Positions 1 through 8,067 of a stretch of 64,000 bases of DNA are shown here, piece by piece (the stretch's first letter is position 1; the number at the start of each line of letters is the position of its first letter). Under the pieces are notes generated by a model. The model searched no databases. It was not told where the DNA came from and saw nothing but the letters and a program-made list of their open reading frames with translations. Location of the stretch: positions 1-64,000 of the forward strand of contig NZ_RHQM01000009.1 in assembly GCF_003935375.1 (NCBI RefSeq), read 5' to 3'. The translations under genes were made by a program, and so were the position numbers. The stretch comes from Stutzerimonas xanthomarina. Its GTDB lineage: Bacteria; Pseudomonadota; Gammaproteobacteria; Pseudomonadales; Pseudomonadaceae.

Positions 1-56
1 GTGGAACAGTCGGTTCCGTCGGGCGTTAACCTGCGGAACAGAAACCCATGCGACTT

Positions 57-590
57 TCAGGTCGCACTGCCAAAGTAATACTGGTTCCCTTTCTTGCTCT
101 GGTGCATTTCCGGGTCGCGCTTGCCGTCCTGGTTCTTGGTCGAGCTGGGCGCGTGGATCAGTGTGGCATCGACGATAGTGCCCTGGCGCAGCGACAGGCC
201 GCGATCCCCCAGGTAGCCATTGATTACGCCGAGGATGCCGGCTGCCAGCTCATGTTTCTCCAGCAAGCGACGGAAGTTGAGGATGGTGGTTTCGTCGGGA
301 ATGCGCTCCAGGCTCAGCCCGGCGAACTGACGCAGGATGGTCGTCTCGTAGAGCCCTTCTTCCATGGCCGGGTCGCTGTAGCCGAACCAGTTCTGCATCA
401 GATGGATACGTAACATGGCCATCAGCGGATAGGCTGGACGACCACCTTCACCCTTTGGGTAGTGTGGCTCGATCAGGGCAATCAATCCCTTCCACGGCAC
501 CACCTGATCCATCTCGATCAGGAACAATTCCTTACGGGTCTGCTTGCGCTTGCCGGCGTACTCGGCGTCGGCGAAGGTCATCTGCTTCAT
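57..590 (-). pseudogene. IS5-family transposase, N-terminal fragment
   Basis: The frame encodes the N-terminal ~170 residues of an IS5-group DDE transposase: it starts MKQMTFADAEYAGKRKQTR, carries the N-terminal domain with PAYPLMAMLRIHLMQ, and the first catalytic Asp in GTIVDATLIHAPSS. Family members run to about 320 residues; here homology stops after QYYFG and the frame closes within four codons, so the rest of the catalytic domain (second Asp and Glu) is missing. The junction is around bases 57-71, next to a short inverted repeat (TGCGAC at 49-54, GTCGCA at 61-66). It cannot transpose by itself. The remaining part may lie left of the window if another element split the gene; that is inference. 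Confidence 0.85.
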
Positions 591-630
591 GGAAAAACTC
601 GGCTGGCGGGATCGGCGTATTTCACCAGAT

Positions 631-656
631 TCGGGAAGTCTTTTTCAGACCTTCCC
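631..656. repeat. Terminal inverted-repeat end of the IS5-like element (putative)
   Basis: Just upstream of the transposase start the minus strand reads GGGAAGGTCTGAAAAAGACT, which resembles the GGAAGG-type ends of IS5-group elements at the expected ~60 bases from the start codon. The outer boundary is probably near 656. The adjoining bases (TTCGGCGGGTTTTTCTTT) look like the distal half of a rho-independent terminator, so the element may have landed in one. No matching second end or target duplication is visible. Confidence 0.5.
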
Positions 657-953
657 TTCGGCGGGTTTTTCTTTGCTCGATTTCTGGCTCTGTGTGTACC
701 TGAAAGCGCATACTTGCGAAAATCCGTGTAGCGCCTTGCCGCAAACGTAGTATCAATGCCGCATATAACCTGGTTTTTTGAACTACTGCTCGAATCTGCC
801 GCCTGCCAGGTAATTGCTTAAACCTTTTCAGTTGACCTTGAGTCTCACGTACATAAGCTCGACTCTGTTGCAACTGAAAACTTCGGTTACAACCAAAGAC
901 GCCATACATTTTCAGAGGCGTCTTAATTCAAACTAGAAAAACAGGATCCTTAC
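657..953. other. AT-richer intergenic stretch with a hairpin, no gene seen
   Basis: About 300 bases between the IS end and the small gene at 954. It is visibly less GC-rich than the surrounding genes and holds no convincing frame with a ribosome-binding site. A 7-bp stem, AGACGCC (897-903) with GGCGTCT (917-923), sits 30 bases before the next start codon and could be a leader structure or weak terminator. No clear -35/-10 pair was found. Confidence 0.4.
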
Positions 954-1175
954 GTGACGAAAGACGAACTGCGCGCCGAACTTGAGCGTCAGGCGCAGCG
1001 CTTTACCAATGTCTATGGTGGTGAAATTACGACTTACGCGGCTGAACGCGAACCCGAGCGCAAGCCGTGGCGCAAGAAACCCACTGTGCTTGATCAAGTG
1101 TTTCAGCGGGAACTGCAGAAGCTCGAACAGGAAAAACATGCAGATTGTGAAAGCGCGGCAACTGGGCAAGCCTGA
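954..1175 (+). CDS. Small conserved charged protein of unknown function
   Basis: A 73-residue, strongly charged protein without membrane segment or cysteine cluster. It starts with GTG at 954, preceded by AGGATCC at suitable spacing. The sequence MTKDELRAELERQAQRF, a YGGE motif and the basic segment RKPWRKKP resemble small hypothetical proteins found in other Pseudomonas genomes, which supports it as a real gene. It is convergent with the ATPase gene ending at 1256 and separated from it by 80 bases without an evident terminator. Function unknown; the alternating acidic and basic blocks suggest a small soluble protein, possibly with a helical N-terminus (inference). Confidence 0.6.
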   Translation: MTKDELRAELERQAQRFTNVYGGEITTYAAEREPERKPWRKKPTVLDQVFQRELQKLEQEKHADCESAATGQA

Positions 1176-1255
1176 TCTTGACCCCCGTGCAGGTCAGGAA
1201 GTCAACTAGCGCAGCCAATACAAACAGCACTAGTGAACTGAAGAGCGCCAATAAG

Positions 1256-2731
1256 TCAGCGCTTACCGCCGAGTAACGAGCCGAGCAACCCTCTGGCCAA
1301 CTGACGCCCCAACTGACTGGCAGCCTGGCTCAACGCACTTTTGACGACTCGTCCGGCCAGATCCCCCAGATCGCTGCCTGCACTGCTCTTGCCTCGTGCA
1401 GGCTTCTCGACCGGACGCTCAGCCTCCTCGACTGCCTGCATGGCCCGAGCACTCAGTATTTCGTAGGCCGACTCACGGTCGACGGGCTTGTCATAACGGC
1501 CACGCAAGCTGGACCTCGCGATAAGCTGCATGCGCTCAGCCTCACTCAGCGGCCCCACTCGCGACTGTGGCGGCGCGATCGAGACTCGCTGCACCATCGC
1601 CGGCGTGCCTTTCGCCTCGAGCCCACCGACCAGGGCCTCGCCGATGCCCAACTGGGTCAGCACATCCAGCGTCGCAAAGTCTGGGTTCGCACGAAATCCG
1701 TCAGCCACCGAGCGCAGTGCTTTCTGCTCCTTGACGGTGTATGCCCGCAAACCATGCTGGATTCGCAGCCCCAGCTGCGCCAGTACCTGGTCAGGCAGAT
1801 CGGCTGGGGACTGAGTGACGAAATAGACGCCAACACCTTTCGAACGAATCAGCCGCACCACCTGCACCAGCCGCTCCTGCAACGCCTTGGGCGTGTCGCC
1901 AAACAGCAGGTGCGCCTCATCGAAGAACAGGACCAGCAAAGGCCTGTCGGCATCGCCCCGCTCCGGAAGCTGCTCGAACAGTTCGGCAAGCAGCCATAGC
2001 AGGAAGGTCGCATAAACCTTGGGCGCCTCATGCACCAGTACGCTGGCATCGAGCAGATGGATGGGACCTCGGCCGTCCGCCGCGGGGTGCAACAGATCCT
2101 CGAGTTGCAGGGCTGGCTCACCGAACAGCGCCTCGGCGCCCTGCTGTTCGAGCGTTGCCAGGCGTCGCAGCAGGGCCTGTGACGATGCACCGGTAAACAA
2201 TGCACTGTCCTCGCCGAGCAACTGCGGCTCAGCCTTGAGGTGCGCCAACAGCGCCTTGAGGTCCTTCAGATCGAGTAGCAACAGGCCTTCGCGGTCTGCC
2301 ACCTTGAACGCCGCGTACAACGCGGCCTGCTGGCTGTCGGTGAGCTGCAGCAGGCTTCCCAGCAGCAGCGGCCCCATCTCGCTCAACGTAGTACGCAGCG
2401 GATGGCCGCTACGACCATGCACGTCCCACAGGGTTACCGGGTACGCCTGTGGTTGATGGTTCAGCCAGGGCATGCTGGCGATCCGCTCGGCGATCTTGCC
2501 CTGCGGTGCACCGGCAGCACCCAGGCCACAGAGATCGCCCTTGATGTCGGCAGCGAACACGGCAACTCCGGCATCGCTGAACTGCTCGGCCAGACGTTGC
2601 AAGGTCACTGTCTTGCCGGTGCCGGTGGCTCCGGCAATCAACCCGTGCCGATTGGCCAGGCGCAGGGACTGGCTGTTCGGTTCACCCGTCGCATCAGCGC
2701 CGAGTAACAGACGATCGATTGCAGCCTTCAT
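1256..2731 (-). CDS. HerA/YjgR-like P-loop ATPase (DUF853 family)
   Basis: About 491 residues. A Walker A motif (GATGTGKT, about residues 34-41) lies close to the N-terminus and a Walker B-like LLVLFFDEAHLLF about two-thirds along, followed by LIRSKGVGVYFVTQSPADLP, the conserved stretch of bacterial HerA-like/YjgR proteins. The C-terminal ~80 residues are low-complexity and Ala/Gly rich. The family is related to FtsK/HerA translocases but its cellular role is not settled. I chose ATG at 2731 rather than the TTG one codon upstream because AAGGAGG lies ahead of it and it overlaps the preceding TGA by one base (TGATG), indicating translational coupling in a purU-small protein-ATPase operon. Confidence 0.85.
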   Translation of the reverse strand: MKAAIDRLLLGADATGEPNSQSLRLANRHGLIAGATGTGKTVTLQRLAEQFSDAGVAVFAADIKGDLCGLGAAGAPQGKIAERIASMPWLNHQPQAYPVTLWDVHGRSGHPLRTTLSEMGPLLLGSLLQLTDSQQAALYAAFKVADREGLLLLDLKDLKALLAHLKAEPQLLGEDSALFTGASSQALLRRLATLEQQGAEALFGEPALQLEDLLHPAADGRGPIHLLDASVLVHEAPKVYATFLLWLLAELFEQLPERGDADRPLLVLFFDEAHLLFGDTPKALQERLVQVVRLIRSKGVGVYFVTQSPADLPDQVLAQLGLRIQHGLRAYTVKEQKALRSVADGFRANPDFATLDVLTQLGIGEALVGGLEAKGTPAMVQRVSIAPPQSRVGPLSEAERMQLIARSSLRGRYDKPVDRESAYEILSARAMQAVEEAERPVEKPARGKSSAGSDLGDLAGRVVKSALSQAASQLGRQLARGLLGSLLGGKR

Positions 2732-2970
2732 CAACCCGCCTCCTTGTCGTGCTCGCGCGCTCCGGATGGGGCGCTCTCGTCGGCCGTCGATGCACTCGAT
2801 TGCCGACCTGCATTGCCCTGCTCAGCCTGAAGCTCGGCCCATAGCGCTGCGGCATCGGCGAACTCGGCGCCCTGCTCGGGCGACAGCGCCTCAGGATCGT
2901 ATCGCTGTGTACAACCACTGCCGATGATGGGCGGCGCCTTGGCCGCGGCACGGTCGAGGGGATCGGTCAT
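2731..2970 (-). CDS. Small hypothetical protein coupled to the YjgR-like ATPase
   Basis: A 79-residue soluble protein beginning MTDPLDRAAAKAPPIIGSG, with GGGAG upstream of ATG at 2970. It lies 15 bases after the purU stop and its TGA overlaps the ATG of the ATPase gene, so it is surely cotranscribed. The N-terminal half (LDRAAAKAPPIIGSGCTQRY) looks conserved in style, while the C-terminal half is a Ser/Ala/Gly/Glu-rich, probably disordered tail. No motif reveals a function; its position suggests it may act with, or be regulated with, the downstream ATPase (inference). Confidence 0.6.
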   Translation of the reverse strand: MTDPLDRAAAKAPPIIGSGCTQRYDPEALSPEQGAEFADAAALWAELQAEQGNAGRQSSASTADESAPSGAREHDKEAG

Positions 2971-2985
2971 GGATGCTCCCGGATG

Positions 2986-3837
2986 TCAGTTGAACACCAT
3001 CGTCTTGTTGCTGTGTACCAGCACACGGTCCTCCAAGTGATAGCGCAGGCCGCGAGAAAGCACCATCTTCTCTACGTCCTTGCCGAGCCGGACCATGTCC
3101 TCGATGCTGTCGCGATGGCTAACGCGCACCACGTCCTGCTCGATGATCGGGCCGGCGTCGAGCTCCTCGGTGACATAGTGACAGGTGGCGCCGATCAGCT
3201 TCACGCCGCGCAGCGAGGCCTGGTGATAGGGCTTGGCGCCGACGAAGGACGGCAGAAAGCTGTGATGGATGTTGATCACGCGCTGGGCGAACTCGTCGCA
3301 CAGCTCGGACGGCAAGATCTGCATGTACCGCGCGAGCACAATCACATCGGCGCGCTGCTCGCGGACCAGGCGGGTGACTTCGGCGAACGCCTCCTGCTTA
3401 TTGGCGGGGTCGACCGGCACGTGAATGTAGGGAATGCCATGCCATTCGACCATGCTGCGCAGGTCGTCATGGTTGGAAATCACGCAAGGAATGTCGCAGT
3501 CCAGCTCGCCGCTGTGCCAACGGTGCAGCAGATCGGCCAGGCAGTGGGATTCGCGACTGGCCATCAGCACCACGCGTTTGCGTTTCTCGGAGTCGGTGAC
3601 TCGCCACTCCATTGAAAACTCACGAGCGATCGGAGCGAACGCCTGACGGAAACCGTCCAGATCGAAAGGCAGTGAGTCCGCGCGAATCTCGTGACGCATG
3701 AAAAACCAACCGCTCTGGTGATCCGAATGATGGTTGGCTTCAGTGATCCAGCCGTTGTAAGTGGCAAGAAAGTTACTGACCTTGGCAACAATGCCAACGC
3801 CATCGGGACAGGCAATGACCAGCCTGAAAGTGCGCAT
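2986..3837 (-). CDS. purU: Formyltetrahydrofolate deformylase
   Basis: PurU hydrolyses 10-formyl-tetrahydrofolate to tetrahydrofolate and formate, balancing one-carbon pools and supplying formate for PurT. The 283-residue product has the expected order: an N-terminal ACT domain (about residues 1-80, starting RTFRLVIACPDGVGIVAKVS) and a formyltransferase-fold catalytic domain with INIHHSFLPSFVGAKPY and GATCHYVTEELDAGPII, which carry the His and Asp of the family. Length matches family members of about 280. ATG at 3837 was preferred to the TTG one codon earlier because GGAG is well spaced. It heads the minus-strand operon and diverges from mvaT, the arrangement known in Pseudomonas aeruginosa. 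Confidence 0.95.
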   Translation of the reverse strand: MRTFRLVIACPDGVGIVAKVSNFLATYNGWITEANHHSDHQSGWFFMRHEIRADSLPFDLDGFRQAFAPIAREFSMEWRVTDSEKRKRVVLMASRESHCLADLLHRWHSGELDCDIPCVISNHDDLRSMVEWHGIPYIHVPVDPANKQEAFAEVTRLVREQRADVIVLARYMQILPSELCDEFAQRVINIHHSFLPSFVGAKPYHQASLRGVKLIGATCHYVTEELDAGPIIEQDVVRVSHRDSIEDMVRLGKDVEKMVLSRGLRYHLEDRVLVHSNKTMVFN

Positions 3838-4191
3838 CAACGGTTACTCCGACTCAATGGGAAATGCGGCATTCTAGCCCAGCAGACAAAAGCACAGCCA
3901 TCGCCATTAAGATCGAGGCGCGGCGCAAACTATGCGCGATGACGCAAACGACGCGGCTCGCAGTCATCGGCTTGTTATGCAAAACATAAAAACCACTCGA
4001 AAAAACTTGTCCGATAAAACAGGCTTTCCGCTTGATTTAAGCCTGCGCACGGCTGCAATAGCAGCCCTTAGCCTGCGTCACATATCCTTTCAAATAGTAG
4101 TGTGGCTTTTTTACAAGGCTATATTTACTTGCGGATTACGCAGGACTATGATTGCTGCCACTTGCGTTCAAACCTATCCCAAGGAAGTCAT
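3838..4191. promoter_or_regulatory. AT-rich, structured purU-mvaT divergent region
   Basis: This 354-base gap has AT-rich runs (around 3975-4015 and 4085-4135), as expected in front of an H-NS-family gene that binds AT-rich DNA and often its own promoter. It also contains a hairpin GGCTGC-AATA-GCAGCC (4051-4066), flanked by two copies of GCCTGCG (4041-4047 and 4071-4077). No -35/-10 pair could be assigned with confidence. Autoregulation by MvaT is inferred from the family. Confidence 0.45.
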
Positions 4192-4572
4192 ATGTCACTT
4201 ATCAACGAGTATCGCGCTACTGAAGAAGCCATCAAGGAACTTCAAGAGCGCCTGAAGTCGCTGTCCGAAGACGACAAGCTGAAAAAGGAACTGGAATTCG
4301 AAGGCAAGCTGCGCGAACTCATGGGTGAATACCAGAAGTCCCTGCGCGACATCATTGCCCTGCTCGATCCGGAAGCCTCTCGCAACAGCAAGAGCCCTCG
4401 CGCTGCAAAAGCTCCCGCGACCAGCAAGCGCGCCCGCCGCGTGAAGCAATATAAAAACCCACACAGCGGTGAAGTGATTGAAACCAAAGGCGGCAATCAC
4501 AAGACCCTGAAAGAATGGAAAGCCCAGTGGGGCTCCGACACCGTGGAAAGCTGGGCCACCCTTCTCGGCTAA
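4192..4572 (+). CDS. mvaT: MvaT, H-NS-family xenogeneic silencer
   Basis: A 126-residue nucleoid protein. The N-terminal coiled-coil oligomerisation region (MSLINEYRATEEAIKELQER onward, to about residue 60) and C-terminal DNA-binding domain with VKQYKNPHSGEVIETKGGNH and LKEWKAQWG are nearly those of P. aeruginosa MvaT. Such proteins bind AT-rich DNA in the minor groove, bridge it and silence acquired genes. ATG at 4192 follows AAGGAAG. A strong terminator follows at 4592. The purU-mvaT-sbcB order is the same as in P. aeruginosa, which favours MvaT over a MvaU paralogue. Confidence 0.95.
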   Translation: MSLINEYRATEEAIKELQERLKSLSEDDKLKKELEFEGKLRELMGEYQKSLRDIIALLDPEASRNSKSPRAAKAPATSKRARRVKQYKNPHSGEVIETKGGNHKTLKEWKAQWGSDTVESWATLLG

Positions 4573-4591
4573 GCGGCTACGGTTTATAACG

Positions 4592-4642
4592 AACGCCGTT
4601 TCTCGACATTAATCATTGATGTCGGGAAACGGCGTTTTTATT
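4592..4642 (+). terminator. Rho-independent terminator of mvaT
   Basis: An 11-bp stem, AACGCCGTTTC (4592-4602) with GAAACGGCGTT (4626-4636), extended by an inner CGACAT/ATGTCG pairing, followed by a T-rich run (TTTTTATTT). It lies 20 bases after the mvaT stop and reads mainly on the plus strand. Confidence 0.9.
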
Positions 4643-4708
4643 TGTGCTGCACTCTTCCTTCCCCGCTCGATTCAGGCGTGGCGCACAAACATACGCCTTC
4701 CCCAAGAG

Positions 4709-6145
4709 TTAATTGCTCAAGCGGTAACGCTCACGCAACCCCTGACCGTACTCGCGCCATTGCTGCAACAGTTGCCGTTGTGCCGGCGTGGCGCCGATCA
4801 TGAATTGCTCGATATCCGACTCGAACTGCACGAGGGTGTTGGGCGCGCCACATGCCCCATCACGCAGCCGCTGTTGGCAGAACTGACGCCATTGCGCTTG
4901 CTCGTCGACGGATAACGCTTCAGGAAAGTTACGCGCGCGGTAACGAAACAACAGCTCGTCGAGGCGCGCATCATCGAATCGGAATGGCTGTTTCGCCAGC
5001 TCCGCAGGTGACAGGCTACGGACCTGGTCGCACAGCCGCCGGTCGCGGTCCCCGAGAAAACCGTCATACAGCTGCTGCTCCGGATCATCAGTGCCAGCGA
5101 AGCGGTCTTCGCGATAGATGTCTTCGAGCTTGGTGCTCCAGATATGCCGCTGCTCTCGAAGCATCGCTGCACGCTCATGGCAGACCGGCATATCCAGACC
5201 AAGGCGCTGGATGTCTTGCGTGCGCAAAACCTTGAGCGACGCCACCACGGGACACTTGTTGACGTGCACCAGCTTCAAGGGCACCGGCAACTCGCCATCG
5301 GCGAGCTGGTCACGTCGGGTATACAGGCGCTGACGCAGCGTTTCAGCCGTTTCCTGCAGGAGCGGCTCCGGTCCGGCCTGCAGATCGCAGACGATCAGCG
5401 CATTGCGATTACGCGGGTGCCAGCCCAGCGGCAGGACCACCGAGAGAAAATGCCGTGCAGCGGAGAAGCGGCCGGACACGTGCACCATGGGTTCCAGCAA
5501 CCGGATCTGCCCAAGCACCGCCTGCTTGCGGCGCAGGTTGTAGAGATAGTCGTACAGCCGCGGCTGCCGATCGCGAACGAGTCTGGCCAGGGCAATGCTC
5601 GCGCGCACATCGGATAGCGCGTCGTGCGCATTCAGATGTTCCAGCCCGTTGGCCACGCTCAGTCGTTCGAGTTTGAGCGTCACCCGCCCCTCCTCTTCAG
5701 GCCAGACCAGGCCTTCCGGGCGCAGGGCATAAGCCGTGCGTACCAGATCGATAAGGTCCCAGCGGCTGTTGCCGCCCTGCCATTCACGGGCATAGGGATC
5801 GTAGAAGTTGCGGTACAGGCTGTAGCGCGTCACCTCGTCGTCGAACCGCAGGCTGTTGTAACCGGCGCCGCAGGTGCCAGGCAACGACAGCTGTTGATGC
5901 AGACGATGAATGAATTCGGCCTCGCACAAGCCCTTCTGTTCGAGGGTCGCGGGGGTGATCCCAGTGACCAGGCAGGCCGCCGGATGCGGAAGGATGTCGT
6001 CGGAGGAACGGCAATAGATGTTCAGCGGCTCGCCGACTTCCTCGAGCGCCTCGTTGGTGCGGATACCCGCCACCTGCAACGGACGGTCGCGGCTGGGCGA
6101 GATTCCTGTGGTTTCGAAGTCGTACCAGAAGATGCTTGAATTCAC
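4709..6145 (-). CDS. sbcB: Exodeoxyribonuclease I
   Basis: ExoI degrades single-stranded DNA 3' to 5' and takes part in recombination and mismatch repair with SSB. The 478-residue length matches E. coli ExoI (475). The DEDDh active site is visible: FWYDFETTG near the N-terminus, YNSLRFDDEVTRYSLYRNF, and LNAHDALSDVRASIALARL. The C-terminal SH3-like and helical domains follow, with LVHVNKCPVVASL and the end region QLLQQWREYGQGLRERYRL. The start is GTG at 6145, preceded by AAGGA seven bases upstream. It is convergent with mvaT. Confidence 0.95.
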   Translation of the reverse strand: MNSSIFWYDFETTGISPSRDRPLQVAGIRTNEALEEVGEPLNIYCRSSDDILPHPAACLVTGITPATLEQKGLCEAEFIHRLHQQLSLPGTCGAGYNSLRFDDEVTRYSLYRNFYDPYAREWQGGNSRWDLIDLVRTAYALRPEGLVWPEEEGRVTLKLERLSVANGLEHLNAHDALSDVRASIALARLVRDRQPRLYDYLYNLRRKQAVLGQIRLLEPMVHVSGRFSAARHFLSVVLPLGWHPRNRNALIVCDLQAGPEPLLQETAETLRQRLYTRRDQLADGELPVPLKLVHVNKCPVVASLKVLRTQDIQRLGLDMPVCHERAAMLREQRHIWSTKLEDIYREDRFAGTDDPEQQLYDGFLGDRDRRLCDQVRSLSPAELAKQPFRFDDARLDELLFRYRARNFPEALSVDEQAQWRQFCQQRLRDGACGAPNTLVQFESDIEQFMIGATPAQRQLLQQWREYGQGLRERYRLSN

Positions 6146-6382
6146 GGGAGAGTCCTTCTCGATCAGCGCGGCAGTCTATCAGCCAGGGCGGCACATCGCC
6201 GTGTGCGTCGCCCGATCTGCCCACGCAGCATTGGGTATGCGAACGACATCCTGCAAAGGAGCAGGCACTTCGCCATAATCACACCCCTCCGGCTTGCCCT
6301 CCGCTCAGACGACTCAGGCGCATTGCCGCAGCGGCACTTGCCGCATAGCATCGACCTTTGCCTGCCTCAGACGACTTTACCC

Positions 6383-7090
6383 TTGCCTTCAGCTCTCGAC
6401 CGACCATCGCTGCTCGACAATAGCCATCGCGTGGAGACGCCCGAAGGCATCGATCTACTCCTGCGTCCGGCCGGGCTCGTACCGCGCGCGCTGGCCTTTG
6501 CCATCGACCTGGCGATACGTGCCGCCATCCTGCTAGCCCTCTTCATCATCCTGGGGATGCTGGGCAATTTTGGTATCGGTCTTGGGACGCTGCTGCTGTT
6601 CCTCGTGCAATGGTGGTACATGGTGCTCTTCGAAGTACTGAACCAGGGACGTACCCCTGGCAAGTACTGGCTGGGTCTGCGAGTAGTGCATGACGATGGC
6701 ACGCCGGTCGGCTGGACCTCCTCGCTGACGCGCAACCTGCTGCGCTACGTCGATATGCTGCCGTTCGGCTATTTTCTCGGCGCACTGAGCTGCCTGGGCC
6801 ACCCTGCCTTCAAGCGTCTCGGCGATCTCGCCGCAGGGACGCTGGTGGTCTACCGGGAAAGACCACAAGTGCGCCCGACGCTGCCGGAGGTGGAAGCTGC
6901 CAAACCGCCTTTTGCGTTAAGTCTCGATGAGCAACGCGCTCTTATTGCCTTCTCCGAGCGTCATGCCAGTCTTTCTGCCGAACGGCGTCTGGAGCTGGCT
7001 TCGATCCTTGCCGAACCGCTGGCGGTTACCGGTGAGAACGCCGAGGCAAAGATCCATGGCATCGCCCGCTCACTGGTAGGCGCGCCATGA
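6383..7090 (+). CDS. RDD-family integral membrane protein
   Basis: About 235 residues. After RVETPEGIDLLLRPAGLVPR the first membrane segment (ALAFAIDLAIRAAILLALFI) carries the RDD-type Arg and Asp, followed by a second segment, QGRTPGKYWLGLRVVHDDGT and a third hydrophobic stretch; the C-terminal ~70 residues are cytosolic and helical. RDD proteins are membrane proteins of mostly unknown transport or assembly role. The start is uncertain: no ATG fits, and TTG at 6383 gives MPSALDRPSLLDNSHRVETP, similar in style to relatives, but without a strong ribosome-binding site. It is the first gene of a six-gene operon and overlaps the next by ATGA. Confidence 0.8.
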   Translation: MPSALDRPSLLDNSHRVETPEGIDLLLRPAGLVPRALAFAIDLAIRAAILLALFIILGMLGNFGIGLGTLLLFLVQWWYMVLFEVLNQGRTPGKYWLGLRVVHDDGTPVGWTSSLTRNLLRYVDMLPFGYFLGALSCLGHPAFKRLGDLAAGTLVVYRERPQVRPTLPEVEAAKPPFALSLDEQRALIAFSERHASLSAERRLELASILAEPLAVTGENAEAKIHGIARSLVGAP

Positions 7091-8067
7091 AGCAGGCCGC
7101 CTTCGAACGCCAGCATCACGCCGACTGGCATGACTTCATCAGCCAGCTGGACGCGCTGGAGCGTGGCAAGCCAAGTCCCAGCCAGGCCAGCGACTTCCCC
7201 GCCGCCTACCGCCGTCTTTGCCAACACCTGGCGCTGGCCGAATCGCGCGGCTACAGCAGCCAGCTGATCGATCAGTTGCGCCAGCTCGCCCTGCGCGGCC
7301 ATCAGCAGTTCTATCGGCACCGCAGTCCATTGCTGGGGCGACTGCTCGGGTTCATCACCGGTGGCTTCGCCCGCGCGGTCCGTGAGCAGTGGCGTTACGT
7401 ACTGGCAGCAAGCCTGCTCTTCTACGGCAGCCTGCTCGGCATGGCCGCTTTGGTCTTCGCCTTCCCGGAGCTGGTGTTCAGCATCCTGCCGCCGGATCAG
7501 GTCACACAGATGGAGCAGATGTACGACCCGGACGCCAGCCGCCTGGGGCGCTTCGCCGAGCGGGGCTCGGGCGACGACTGGCTGATGTTCGGCTATTACG
7601 TGATGAACAATATCGGCATCGCATTCCAGACGTTCGCCAGCGGGCTGCTGTTCGGCCTGGGTACGCTCTTCTTCCTGCTGTTCAATGGCCTGACGATCGG
7701 CGCCGTCGCGGGCCACCTGAGCGCCATCGGCTACCACCAGCCGTTCTGGTCGTTCGTCATCGGCCATGGCGCATTCGAGCTGACCGCCATCACCCTTGCC
7801 GGCGCCGCGGGGCTGCAGCTCGGCGTAGCGCTAGTGGCGCCGGGGCGCCTGACCCGCGCAGAGGCGCTGCGTCAGGCCGCCAAGCGAGGCATCCAGCTGG
7901 TCTGCGGGGCCACCCTGTTCTTGCTGATCGCTGCCTTTGTCGAGGCCTACTGGTCATCCATGACCCTGACCTCGCCCATGATCAAGTACATCGTCGGCGC
8001 GCTGCTCTGGCTGATCGTGGCCGCTTACTTCGCGTTTGCCGGGAGGGCGCAGCATGCAGCTGAGTGA
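7087..8067 (+). CDS. SpoIIM-like (stage II sporulation protein M family) membrane protein
   Basis: A 326-residue protein with a cytosolic N-terminal region of ~90 residues and then several membrane segments, including LAASLLFYGSLLGMAALVFAFPELV, LLFGLGTLFFLLFNGLTIGAVAGHL and a C-terminal pair. The stretch NNIGIAFQTFASGLLFG and SFVIGHGAFELTAI is typical of the SpoIIM/DUF95 family. In sporulating Firmicutes SpoIIM belongs to a peptidoglycan-hydrolase complex; in Pseudomonas, which does not sporulate, its role is unknown. ATG overlaps the RDD stop (ATGA) and its own end overlaps the next gene by 14 bases, implying coupled expression of membrane partners. Confidence 0.85.
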   Translation: MKQAAFERQHHADWHDFISQLDALERGKPSPSQASDFPAAYRRLCQHLALAESRGYSSQLIDQLRQLALRGHQQFYRHRSPLLGRLLGFITGGFARAVREQWRYVLAASLLFYGSLLGMAALVFAFPELVFSILPPDQVTQMEQMYDPDASRLGRFAERGSGDDWLMFGYYVMNNIGIAFQTFASGLLFGLGTLFFLLFNGLTIGAVAGHLSAIGYHQPFWSFVIGHGAFELTAITLAGAAGLQLGVALVAPGRLTRAEALRQAAKRGIQLVCGATLFLLIAAFVEAYWSSMTLTSPMIKYIVGALLWLIVAAYFAFAGRAQHAAE

